A DNA stretch of 64,000 bases from Cellvibrionaceae bacterium (GTDB taxonomy: Bacteria; Pseudomonadota; Gammaproteobacteria; Pseudomonadales; Cellvibrionaceae). Location: contig JAGKWU010000020.1 in the NCBI GenBank assembly GCA_021151695.1, forward strand, positions 58,799 to 122,798. Direction: 5' to 3'. A model generated the notes under the pieces. It worked only from the letters and a program-made list of their open reading frames with translations, made no database searches and was not told the origin of the DNA. Numbering within the stretch: the first letter of the stretch is position 1; each line of letters opens with the position of its first letter. This document shows positions 1 through 7,878 of the stretch, piece by piece. Made by a program: the position numbers and the translations under genes.

Positions 1-2161
1 GGTAGCTGTCTGCCACGCCGTCACCATTGGTGTCGCTGATACGGGTCAGTTCGGCTTTCTGGCCAATAACAATCTGCAGGCCTTTTTTGTCTTCAATGAC
101 AACACCCAGGCTGTCGAAACTGCCCTCTGCAAATTGCTGCCACTCGCCTTTACCCGATTTGTCTTTCACCAGGCGCCAGACGCCGGCGGTACGGGTCGAA
201 ACAACCAGCGTACCGTCAGGCGCAACGGCTAGGCCCAGGGCCTCAAACAATTGGTCGCGACCATAGTTATCTTTGGGGGCGTAGTAGTTTTCGATGCTGT
301 AGCCGGCCGGCATGTTTGCTTTTGCAGCTTCGACATTTAATGGCTGCTTGCGGTAATCGAAGGTGGATGCGCGCGGATGCCAGACTTTATCTGCCAGGGC
401 GATTTGCGCTTTAAGCTCGGCTGATTTAGTACCCGCTGGCAAAGTCCAACGACCATCGGCCAAGTCACCGCGACTGGTGCTGGCATTTTTCAATGTTTGG
501 TTGTTAACACGGAAGCTCTGGCTGGTTTTGAGTTCGCCTTTCAGGCTGATCAGGGTGTTGCCTTTGGCATCTATGCTGGTTTGCAGGCTGATAGTGTTTT
601 GTCCCACACGATATTTAAAGCTCGGTGCCGATTGTGGGTTTTTGGAATCCAACTCATAGCCGAGGAATTGTGCATCCTCCTGGGCCAGGCGATCCAGATG
701 ATCTTGTTTGCTATAGAGCGATTGGCGGCCGGTCTCGGCATCGCCGAATTTCGCGTCTTTGAACGAGAAGTCCACTGGTTTGCCTTGATTGTTGAGCGGC
801 GCCATCAGCACCTGCATGTCACCCAGTTCAATCTCGCGACTCTCATAGCCGGGCTTTAAACCTTTGCCGCCGCGGTTGAGCCATTCGCCGCTCATGTCCA
901 GGAAACCGCCTTGCCAGATTTTGGCGATACCCAGCAAGCGTGGATCAAAACTGTAATTAAGGCCGCTGGCAAAGCCAACATGTATGGCGCGCCCCGACAA
1001 GCTGCGACCTGAAGGGTCAGCCAAAGGGCCGCGCTGGATACGGGTTTTGTTATCCACCAACAATTGCAATCCATCGGCTACAGGGTCGTAAGCCTGTTGT
1101 ACGCCTTTAGTCATTAATTTTATTTCCGGACCGCGTTGTTGCGGTTTGTTGAGTGTCATCAAATAGGCGCCTACAGCGTCTATCTGCACATCACTTAGCA
1201 CCTGGGTAGAGAAGGGCGGCATTATGGGAGGATAGGTTTCGCCCGCTTTGGCTCCCGTCTCGCCTATTGCAAGCTGCTCCGTCGGTGTACGCACGCTGCG
1301 GTGCAAATAGTTGGTGTCCGCCTTGATAGTAAATTTATGGCCTTCGCCACCTTCGATTACGTCGCGATTACGCGGAGTGGATTGAAAGAGCCCGTAAAGA
1401 TTAGGGCCAGTTGTCGCGACAGATGCATCCGCTTGTATGCCGTGACAAACACTGCAACCAAAAGATTCAAACGTCTCTTTGCCGAGCGCTACATAATCAA
1501 TCAATTCTTTTTCGTTAGTCTCGCCGCCGCTTTGTGGGGGTGGTGTAATTGCGGTGAAATCAGCGGGGCTGATTTTCAGATTGCGCAGGGCGAATTGTCC
1601 CTGCTGGGCGACTATCACCAGATTGCCCATAAAATCTTCCCAACCTGTGGGCGCATTGGGAGTGAGTTGCAGCAGGATATTTTTTTGCGGCACACCATCA
1701 ATTACCGCCAGCTCACCGTTAATGCGCATCTCCATTAAGAGCGCGCTTTGCAATTTATTGCGCGCTGCATCAAAACGCGCGGCGCGCAGTTTAAGTTGCA
1801 AGTGTTGCCACTCGTTATTTTTGTTGACCAGTGGCAGGGCAAATTTGCCTTGTAAAAATAATTTGGTGGTGGAGCCTTCGGCAACCAGATAATCCATGTC
1901 GATAATCTGGTCTGCATAGTAAGCGCGGTGGACTAAAAAACCACTCGCCCCAGCGTCGCTGCCGTTGCCAATAATCTCGCCATTTTCTTTGGCGAATTGG
2001 ATCTTTTTACCCACAGCGCTGGCTTTGCTGGTGGTAACCCAATTGTTGTGTTCTTTAAACGCATCCAGGGTATCTGCCGACCAGGCGGCGCTGCTAAACA
2101 CAGCGCTGGTGCCGAGCAACAAGAGGCCCACCTGCAGGTATTTGCCGTAAATAGATTTCAT
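1..2161 (-). CDS. Secreted c-type cytochrome / sugar dehydrogenase-like protein, 3' end cut by window
   Basis: This is the first 720 codons of a larger exported protein; the reading frame is still open at base 1. It starts with a signal peptide (MKSIYGKYLQ..., ending near AAWSA). An N-terminal beta-rich region (about residues 30-190) resembles a sugar-binding or DUF1080-like fold. A heme c motif, CSVCH, lies at about residues 235-239, with a candidate axial Met in PPIMPPF near residue 313, so one monoheme cytochrome c domain is visible. The last visible part (DNYGRDQ, EALGLAVAPDGTLVVS, DTNGDGVADSY) has the look of a PQQ/sorbosone-dehydrogenase-type beta-propeller. The likely role is periplasmic oxidation of a carbohydrate with electrons passed to the heme (family knowledge plus inference). 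It lies 105 bases downstream of the DUF1080 gene on the same strand, probably one operon. The ATG at 2161 is preceded by a GGAA element. Confidence 0.75.
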   Translation of the reverse strand, partial: MKSIYGKYLQVGLLLLGTSAVFSSAAWSADTLDAFKEHNNWVTTSKASAVGKKIQFAKENGEIIGNGSDAGASGFLVHRAYYADQIIDMDYLVAEGSTTKLFLQGKFALPLVNKNNEWQHLQLKLRAARFDAARNKLQSALLMEMRINGELAVIDGVPQKNILLQLTPNAPTGWEDFMGNLVIVAQQGQFALRNLKISPADFTAITPPPQSGGETNEKELIDYVALGKETFESFGCSVCHGIQADASVATTGPNLYGLFQSTPRNRDVIEGGEGHKFTIKADTNYLHRSVRTPTEQLAIGETGAKAGETYPPIMPPFSTQVLSDVQIDAVGAYLMTLNKPQQRGPEIKLMTKGVQQAYDPVADGLQLLVDNKTRIQRGPLADPSGRSLSGRAIHVGFASGLNYSFDPRLLGIAKIWQGGFLDMSGEWLNRGGKGLKPGYESREIELGDMQVLMAPLNNQGKPVDFSFKDAKFGDAETGRQSLYSKQDHLDRLAQEDAQFLGYELDSKNPQSAPSFKYRVGQNTISLQTSIDAKGNTLISLKGELKTSQSFRVNNQTLKNASTSRGDLADGRWTLPAGTKSAELKAQIALADKVWHPRASTFDYRKQPLNVEAAKANMPAGYSIENYYAPKDNYGRDQLFEALGLAVAPDGTLVVSTRTAGVWRLVKDKSGKGEWQQFAEGSFDSLGVVIEDKKGLQIVIGQKAELTRISDTNGDGVADSY

Positions 2162-2266
2162 AATATTTCCGGGTGCCATAATTATTTCGAATAGAGGTGT
2201 ACTGACAGCGACCTGAGTCGCCGTCAAGTTGATAGGTTTTTCGTTTTTTAAACTGGCAAAGGTTGA

Positions 2267-3046
2267 TTAGAGTTTGCGTACCCAGATATTGCGATAGCTA
2301 ACGGGATTGCCGTGGTCTTGCAAGCGAATGGGCGCGCAACCGTGGGCTTTGTATTGCGGCTTGCCAATCCACTCGGTAGCGCCCTGGATTTCAAAATGGT
2401 TTTGCACCAGCACACCATTGTGCAGCACTGTCACATAGCCAGGCTTGGTAAGTTTTGGTGTGGCATCAAATTGCGGCGCGCTAAAAATAATATCGTAGGC
2501 TTGCCATTGGCCTGGCGCGCGCGAGGCGTTCACGAGTGGAATAGATTGCTTGTAAATGGAGCCGGCCTGGCCATTCGAGTAGGTTTTATTTTGATAGGAA
2601 TCCAACACCTGGACTTCGTATTTTTCCTGCAAAAAGATACCGCTGTTATTGCGCGCCTGGCTTTCTAAAAGCTTGCCATTATCGTCGGTGATTTTGGTGG
2701 GCATTTTCCATTCAACGTGCAATTGCACATCGCAGAAAGAATCTTTGGTTCTGATATCGCCGCTTTGTGGCGTTACAGTGAGTGCGCCATCTTGCAATTT
2801 CCAGGGCGCTGCGCCGCCTTTTGCAGATTCCCATAGGTCGAGGGATTTGCCGTTAAACAAGGCTATTGCATCGGAGGGGATATCGCCGCTGGTATCGACC
2901 ACCGGTGGTACAGGTGACCATACCTCGGTTTCTTCGGCCAGTTGCCAGGGTTCTTTGCCAGCCGAGCTGCTGCTGGCTGCCTGGGCTGAGCAAGCGTAAA
3001 GCGCTAACAGGGCGCAGCTGGCAGATAAGCTTATTATCTTGTTCAT
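2267..3046 (-). CDS. DUF1080 (3-keto-disaccharide hydrolase-like) exported protein
   Basis: This 259-residue protein has a hydrophobic export signal ending in LYAC (Cys19), a possible but imperfect lipobox, followed by a Ser-rich linker. The body (about residues 55-258) carries the DUF1080 signatures ALFNGKSLDLWES, VEWKMP, NNSGIFLQEKYEVQVLD, GSIYKQ and a C-terminal NIWVRKL. DUF1080 proteins adopt a concanavalin-like fold. Some have been shown to act on 3-keto-glycosides, so a role in cleaving an oxidised sugar is plausible but not proven here. It is the upstream gene of an apparent two-gene unit with the cytochrome/dehydrogenase-like protein, which fits a pathway of oxidise first, cleave second. 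Length is usual for a single-domain member. Confidence 0.8.
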   Translation of the reverse strand: MNKIISLSASCALLALYACSAQAASSSSAGKEPWQLAEETEVWSPVPPVVDTSGDIPSDAIALFNGKSLDLWESAKGGAAPWKLQDGALTVTPQSGDIRTKDSFCDVQLHVEWKMPTKITDDNGKLLESQARNNSGIFLQEKYEVQVLDSYQNKTYSNGQAGSIYKQSIPLVNASRAPGQWQAYDIIFSAPQFDATPKLTKPGYVTVLHNGVLVQNHFEIQGATEWIGKPQYKAHGCAPIRLQDHGNPVSYRNIWVRKL

Positions 3047-3392
3047 GGAGAGCTCTCATTCTTGTGTTTGTATTTTTGTATTGCCGCTAAGTGTAGTCCG
3101 CTATCCGGTTGCGATAGCTAAAAACCGGACATCAACTAGCATTAATCGCTCAAGGTCGACGAGACCTAAAGGTAGCGGCGACTATAAATGAAAACGGTTA
3201 CATCAGGCAATAACTGTTCAAATGGCAGGTTTTTTCAATCCTGCGATAATTTTTACAGGTGCAAAAATAATATGAAACGAAGTAAAGCACCGCTAAGAAG
3301 CGTTAAGTTTTATAGCGGCTTTATGAGTAATCGTTAAAGGAGGTTATTGAAAGGGAATTTTTTGCGCAGCTGTTATCAAGCGCACAAAAAAA
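3047..3392. other. Intergenic region between divergently placed units
   Basis: A 346-base AT-rich stretch holding the promoter side of the DUF1080 gene and the 3' flank of the DMT transporter gene. Apart from one candidate operator at 3188-3203, no small gene, terminator with a U-tract or RNA gene was recognised. Confidence 0.5.
3188..3203. promoter_or_regulatory. Candidate LacI-family-type operator
   Basis: ATGAAAACGGTTACAT is an imperfect palindrome with a central CG, like operators bound by LacI-type sugar repressors. It lies about 140 bases upstream of the DUF1080 start codon, on the promoter side. No matching regulator gene is in the window, so the assignment rests on the motif alone. 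Confidence 0.3.
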
Positions 3393-4292
3393 TTATTTTC
3401 TGTTAGCCGTGGCTATGGCTACACCACCAATCACCAGCACTGCACCCGCGAGTTGGATAGCACCTATAGCTTCGTTCAACATCAATGCGCCCAGAAAGAG
3501 TGTTACTACGGGGCCAATAGACCCAAGGATGGCAGCGCGATTGCTACCCACAATACGTATGCCTTCATTCATCAGAAATGAAGGAATGACCGTGCAAAAC
3601 ACCGCGATGGCAAGTGCCAATCCGTAAACCGGCATGGGTTGCGCAATACTCTGCGTCCCTTGCACTACCAGATTATGTGCAATGACTCCCAAGCAGGCAG
3701 ACATCATGCCGTAAGAGGTAAATCGCAGTGAACCCACTTTGGGAATCGTATCGCCAGCCATCACAACAAACACTGCAAAGGTGATGGTGCTAACCAATAC
3801 CAATCCTGTACCCAATGCGGTGAGTTGCCATGAATTGCTTAAATGGAGGTCGTGCGCAAATACCAGCAACATGCCGGCATAGGCCAGGCCGATGGCGAAT
3901 TTTTCGGCAATAGAAATGCGGCGCGCGTAAATCACGGCATTGAGTATGAGCACCAACGTGGGATACACATAGAGAATCAAACGCTCAAGTCCCGCCGAAA
4001 TATATTGCAACCCCATAAAATCAAACAGGCTGGAAATGTAATAGCTTAGTAAACCAAGGCCGATAATTTTTGCCAGCTCGCGTTGGGTGAGTGGTGTTTG
4101 CTCACGGGTTTGCAGCCATAGTGCAAAGCCAACATAAAAGGGCAATGCAAACAACATGCGCAACATCAGCAGCGGTGTTGCGGTTATGCCAAAGCCGTAG
4201 GCTAATTTAATCAAAATGCCTTTTGCTGCAAAACAAAAGGTGCCCAGCACAATAAACATTATGCCCTTGGTGTAATGGCTGGAATTAATCAC
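3393..4292 (-). CDS. DMT-superfamily transporter (EamA family)
   Basis: An inner-membrane protein with about ten predicted transmembrane helices in two EamA repeats (for example MFIVLGTFCFAAKGILIKLA at the start and AILGSIGPVVTLFLGALML near the end). Members export or import small metabolites; the substrate cannot be told from sequence. A longer reading frame runs back to 4421, but a GTG at 4292 (MINSSHYTKG) with a GGAG element nine bases upstream gives the usual length of about 299 residues, and the extra N-terminal residues look unlike the family. That extra stretch overlaps a decayed copy of another gene (4285-4324). The gene stands alone on its strand. Confidence 0.75.
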   Translation of the reverse strand: MINSSHYTKGIMFIVLGTFCFAAKGILIKLAYGFGITATPLLMLRMLFALPFYVGFALWLQTREQTPLTQRELAKIIGLGLLSYYISSLFDFMGLQYISAGLERLILYVYPTLVLILNAVIYARRISIAEKFAIGLAYAGMLLVFAHDLHLSNSWQLTALGTGLVLVSTITFAVFVVMAGDTIPKVGSLRFTSYGMMSACLGVIAHNLVVQGTQSIAQPMPVYGLALAIAVFCTVIPSFLMNEGIRIVGSNRAAILGSIGPVVTLFLGALMLNEAIGAIQLAGAVLVIGGVAIATANRK

Positions 4293-4345
4293 TGATAAGC
4301 GCTCCGTACAAATCCATGTGGGTATGGTAAAGGGATAAGCCAAGA
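4285..4345 (-). pseudogene. Decayed 3' fragment of a YgjP-like metallopeptidase gene
   Basis: In one frame these bases read LYHTHMDLYGALISD and a stop. The intact YgjP-like protein encoded at 25341-25847 ends LYLTHMDLHGALYR. At DNA level, 4297-4324 matches 25350-25377 at 25 of 28 positions, including 16 identical in a row, in the same orientation. Upstream of this the frame has a stop codon and similarity fades, so only the extreme 3' end survives. The fragment overlaps the start region of the DMT transporter and supplies its ribosome-binding site. Confidence 0.5.
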
Positions 4346-4947
4346 AAAAGGGAGCGATTCTAATCATAAATGGCCGAGCCGTCATCGTTTTCACGTCATC
4401 TTCTTTACGGGCCGTTTTCAAAACTGATGGGAATGGTTAGTCCGACCGTTCGCCAAACCCTAAAGCATCCAATTTGATTGAGTTTGTTATTGGTCTATTA
4501 AGGTCGTTTTTTCAATTCTTGCCATCTGCTGTACGGACACGAACCCGGTGTAATTGAGTGGGTGTCGGAACTTTTTTTGATATTTAAAACTTCCAGCATA
4601 AAAAATTTAATAAATAGTTAAATTTTCAATTTTCCTATTTCAGGGATTTTTTTGGTTTTCTGCTTGAGGCTATAAAGATCCCTGTCGGTTATTTGTTCCC
4701 CTACATATATTTAAGTTTTTTTTGTGTGATTTTAAAACACCAATTAAATCAATGGCTGTTAAGAATATATGGGATTAATGGAATTAATACTGCGATTGTT
4801 GTGGATTGATTGAAAGATCAGTTTCTGGTTTTTTCGGGAAAGATGAGGCTATTGCAATCAGATAGTTGCGTAACTTATAAATATAATGAGGCTGAAAAAA
4901 TAATGTCGGCCAAAAAATAAATCAACCATATCAATTAAGGGAAATAC
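4293..4947. other. Long AT-rich intergenic region upstream of receptor gene
   Basis: Divergent promoter region between the DMT transporter and the first TonB-dependent receptor. It is very AT-rich with several T and A runs. Aside from the YgjP remnant at its left end, no gene, strong palindrome or factor-independent terminator was recognised. The receptor's ribosome-binding site (AAGGG) is at its right end. Confidence 0.4.
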
Positions 4948-7818
4948 ATGTTTTATAAAAATAAATTATCAAGCGCGATAATTGCGATCACCGCTTCTTT
5001 TGCCGCGGTTCAAAGTTATGCGCAAGAATCTGCAGGTGAGCCAGAAGAATTGATCGTGCAAGGGTTTCGCGCAAGCCTGGCCAAGGCGTCTGAGCAAAAA
5101 CGTGAAGCATCAAGTATTCAGGACAGTATTGTTGCTGAGGATATTGGTAAGTTTCCTGACCAAAACGTTGCTGAATCTTTACAGCGTATTACTGGCGTAT
5201 CTATTTCCAGAACAAATGGCGAGGGTTCGAAGATTACCGTTCGCGGTTTTGGCCCTGCTTTTAATACGGTCAGGGTAAATAATCGCACGTTGGCCACCAG
5301 CGAAGGTGGTCGTGAGTTTGATTTTCAGGTGTTGCCTTCAGAGTTAATCGCCGGTGCTGATGTTGTGAAGTCCCCAACGGCGAATTTGGATGCTGGTAGC
5401 ATTGGTGCCTACGTAAATATCCGTACCGCACGCCCACTGGATGCCAAAGGGTTTAAGGCAACGGGCTCGGTGAATCTGGCTTATGGTGACCTATCCGGTA
5501 AAACGGATCCGGAGTACTCCGGTGTAATCAGCAATACCTTTGCTGATGATACCTTTGGCGTTTTATTGGGTTTCTCGCATAAAAGTGCAAACAACCGCAT
5601 TGATAACTATCGCACCAATCGTTGGCACGAACTCTATGCGCTGCCTGCGGGGTTAAGTGGTCCTGTAAAAGATGAGTCAGGCAATATTGTTGATGCCGAC
5701 GGCTTCCGTAGGCCAGGGCGCGCCGTATTTGAAGTTCAGGATGAAAAGCGTGAACGCACTGGCGCAAACTTTGTAATGCAATGGGCGCCAAATGAAAATT
5801 GGGTTTCAACATTCGATGCAATATATTCTGATTTAAGTCGTCAGGCTATGAGCATGGGAGTTCAGATTCCAACGCAAGCGACCCAATACAGCAATGTTGT
5901 TATCGATAAAAATGAAACCCTGGTTTCTGCGACTATCACGCAAAATAATATTGATTTACTGGATCGGCAGGTGGGCCAGGATTCAACCACCAAGGCTTTC
6001 GGTTTCAATTCCGTATTTACGAAAGATAAATTAACACTGAAATTTGATGCTTCGTATTCAGAGGCGGAATCAGAGCCGCGCGTTAATGAATATGTACCGC
6101 ATTTCAATTTGCCAAGCAATCCGGGTAATCGTCGAATTGATTTGGATTATGCTGCTGGTGACGTTTTAAATGTTACCAGTACGATTGATGTTAATGACAT
6201 CAATAGCATTCGCGCGCATTGGAATGGCCCTGGCCACAATGAAATAAATGATAAGGTTGGCGAATTCAAATTTGATGGTATTTATGATGTAGATGCCGAT
6301 GTGCTTAAATCAGTCGAGATGGGTGTGAGTCACTCAAATCGTAAAAAAAGTGATGATGCCTATGATGCCTGGTCAGGCGGTGAGCGAAACTACCAGTGTG
6401 CACCTTGTGGCGGTGAGCTGGCAGCTACGTTTAAGAATCCCGAGGCTATTTTTGGACGCTTAAAATATAGCGATTATATGAGCGAGGAAAAGGGTAATTT
6501 TCCACGCGAGTGGCTAGTGATAAAAAACCTGAATGCCTACATTGCGGGGATCCAGGAAATTATGGAACGCAATTGGTATAAAGATACCAACGGCGTTTGG
6601 CATACTGATGACGGTACCTTGGGCAAACCTTTGATTGCTGCAGGTACGAAATGGAATCAGGATTTTCTTGATTCAGGCGCATCTTATGCAAATGAAGAGG
6701 CTTCAACCTCCGCCTATGGTCAGCTGGATTTTGCCGGAGATCTGGCGGAGCGTCATTGGACAGGAAACCTTGGTCTGCGTTATGTAACCACTGAAAGTAC
6801 ATCGAAGGGCTACGGCCAAACAGTCGAAAATATTACGCTTAATCCAAGTAGTAATATTTCCGAGTTACGACTTGATGTAGTACGGTCTCAGCCAAAAGCA
6901 CTCGAAGCAACCTCTGACGATTCCTATTGGTTACCTAGTGGCAATTTCAGTATTGAAGTGAACGATGGCCTGTATCTTCGAACTGCAGCCGCAAAAACAA
7001 TTACTCGTCCTGCGATGAGCGATGTGGGAGTGAATCAAAACATTACGGTGGACAATGCCGGTTCGATTACCAGAACAGGTGGCAACCCGTACCTCAAACC
7101 TTACGAGGTAAATCAGTTCGACTTGTCTCTCGAATATTACGCAGACAATAGCGATGCCTATTCGATTGCTTATTTCGATAAACAAATTAGCAGTTTTATT
7201 TCAACCATCAGCAGTCTGTCTAACTACACGGGTCACGTCGATGCAGCGGTTATCTCCCATCCCGCTTATCCATCTTCAGGGCTGCGCGAAACATCAACGC
7301 TTAAACAAAATCGGGCTGGTGGCTCCGTTAAGGGTTGGGAAGTAGCAGCGTTACATCACATGGATTACTTGCCTGGTTGGTTAAGTGGTTTCGGTGTGCA
7401 GGCAAACTATACCTATGCTACGAGTAAAGATGATGGTGCTGATCCGGTCAATCAGCCGGCGATTGCAGAGCCTGGCAGTGCGTTAGAAGGCTTTGCCAGA
7501 CAAAGCTACAACGTTACTGCTTTCTATGAGTATCAGGGGCTGCAGGCGCGCGTAGCTTACAACTGGCGAGGTGACTTTATGCATGCGCGTGATGGAGCCG
7601 CCGATAACATCGCCGCCGCTTTACCTGTGCATACCGCTGCCTATGGCCAAATAGATATGAGCTTGTCATACGATCTTACTGACAGCGTAACTCTTTCAGC
7701 AGAGGCCATTAACCTGGCTAACGAACGCTTGTTGCAATATGTAGATGTTCCTAGTCGCGTAACACTCGTTCAATACACGGGGGCTCGTTACCAATTAGGT
7801 GTTCGTGCGCGATTCTAA
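4948..7818 (+). CDS. TonB-dependent outer-membrane receptor (Caulobacter/Xanthomonas type)
   Basis: A 956-residue outer-membrane receptor. The signal peptide ends AVQSYAQ. The plug domain follows (about residues 30-160) with the class signatures GKFPDQNVAESLQRITGVSI, TVRGFGPAFNTVRVN and GAYVNIRTARP, then a 22-strand-type barrel ending in the terminal aromatic LGVRARF that serves outer-membrane insertion. There is no N-terminal STN signalling domain, so it is a transporter only. The class takes up oligosaccharides or siderophore-like ligands with TonB energy. The next gene is a flavin-dependent halogenase and then a GH43 enzyme, suggesting a glycan fragment as ligand. The ATG at 4948 has AAGGG six bases upstream. 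A strong terminator follows the stop codon. Confidence 0.9.
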   Translation: MFYKNKLSSAIIAITASFAAVQSYAQESAGEPEELIVQGFRASLAKASEQKREASSIQDSIVAEDIGKFPDQNVAESLQRITGVSISRTNGEGSKITVRGFGPAFNTVRVNNRTLATSEGGREFDFQVLPSELIAGADVVKSPTANLDAGSIGAYVNIRTARPLDAKGFKATGSVNLAYGDLSGKTDPEYSGVISNTFADDTFGVLLGFSHKSANNRIDNYRTNRWHELYALPAGLSGPVKDESGNIVDADGFRRPGRAVFEVQDEKRERTGANFVMQWAPNENWVSTFDAIYSDLSRQAMSMGVQIPTQATQYSNVVIDKNETLVSATITQNNIDLLDRQVGQDSTTKAFGFNSVFTKDKLTLKFDASYSEAESEPRVNEYVPHFNLPSNPGNRRIDLDYAAGDVLNVTSTIDVNDINSIRAHWNGPGHNEINDKVGEFKFDGIYDVDADVLKSVEMGVSHSNRKKSDDAYDAWSGGERNYQCAPCGGELAATFKNPEAIFGRLKYSDYMSEEKGNFPREWLVIKNLNAYIAGIQEIMERNWYKDTNGVWHTDDGTLGKPLIAAGTKWNQDFLDSGASYANEEASTSAYGQLDFAGDLAERHWTGNLGLRYVTTESTSKGYGQTVENITLNPSSNISELRLDVVRSQPKALEATSDDSYWLPSGNFSIEVNDGLYLRTAAAKTITRPAMSDVGVNQNITVDNAGSITRTGGNPYLKPYEVNQFDLSLEYYADNSDAYSIAYFDKQISSFISTISSLSNYTGHVDAAVISHPAYPSSGLRETSTLKQNRAGGSVKGWEVAALHHMDYLPGWLSGFGVQANYTYATSKDDGADPVNQPAIAEPGSALEGFARQSYNVTAFYEYQGLQARVAYNWRGDFMHARDGAADNIAAALPVHTAAYGQIDMSLSYDLTDSVTLSAEAINLANERLLQYVDVPSRVTLVQYTGARYQLGVRARF

Positions 7819-7839
7819 GCAAGAATGTTCCTCTGGTTT

Positions 7840-7866
7840 GGCAGGGCTTTGCCCTGCCTTTTTTTA
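7840..7866 (+). terminator. Factor-independent terminator between receptor and halogenase
   Basis: GGCAGGGC, loop TTT, GCCCTGCC (7840-7858) followed by a run of eight T. It starts 21 bases after the receptor stop and ends 12 bases before the halogenase start, so the halogenase is expressed by read-through or from a separate promoter. Confidence 0.85.
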
Positions 7867-7878
7867 TGAAGATTGAAA

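Noticed and set aside
1301..1738. Plus-strand frames across the cytochrome gene
   Set aside because: The minus-strand frame has a signal peptide, a heme motif and continuous coding character; the plus-strand frames are shadows.
4293..4421. N-terminal extension of the DMT transporter to an upstream ATG
   Set aside because: The added residues lack family resemblance and overlap a decayed YgjP fragment; GTG 4292 has a better-placed ribosome-binding site and gives the normal length.
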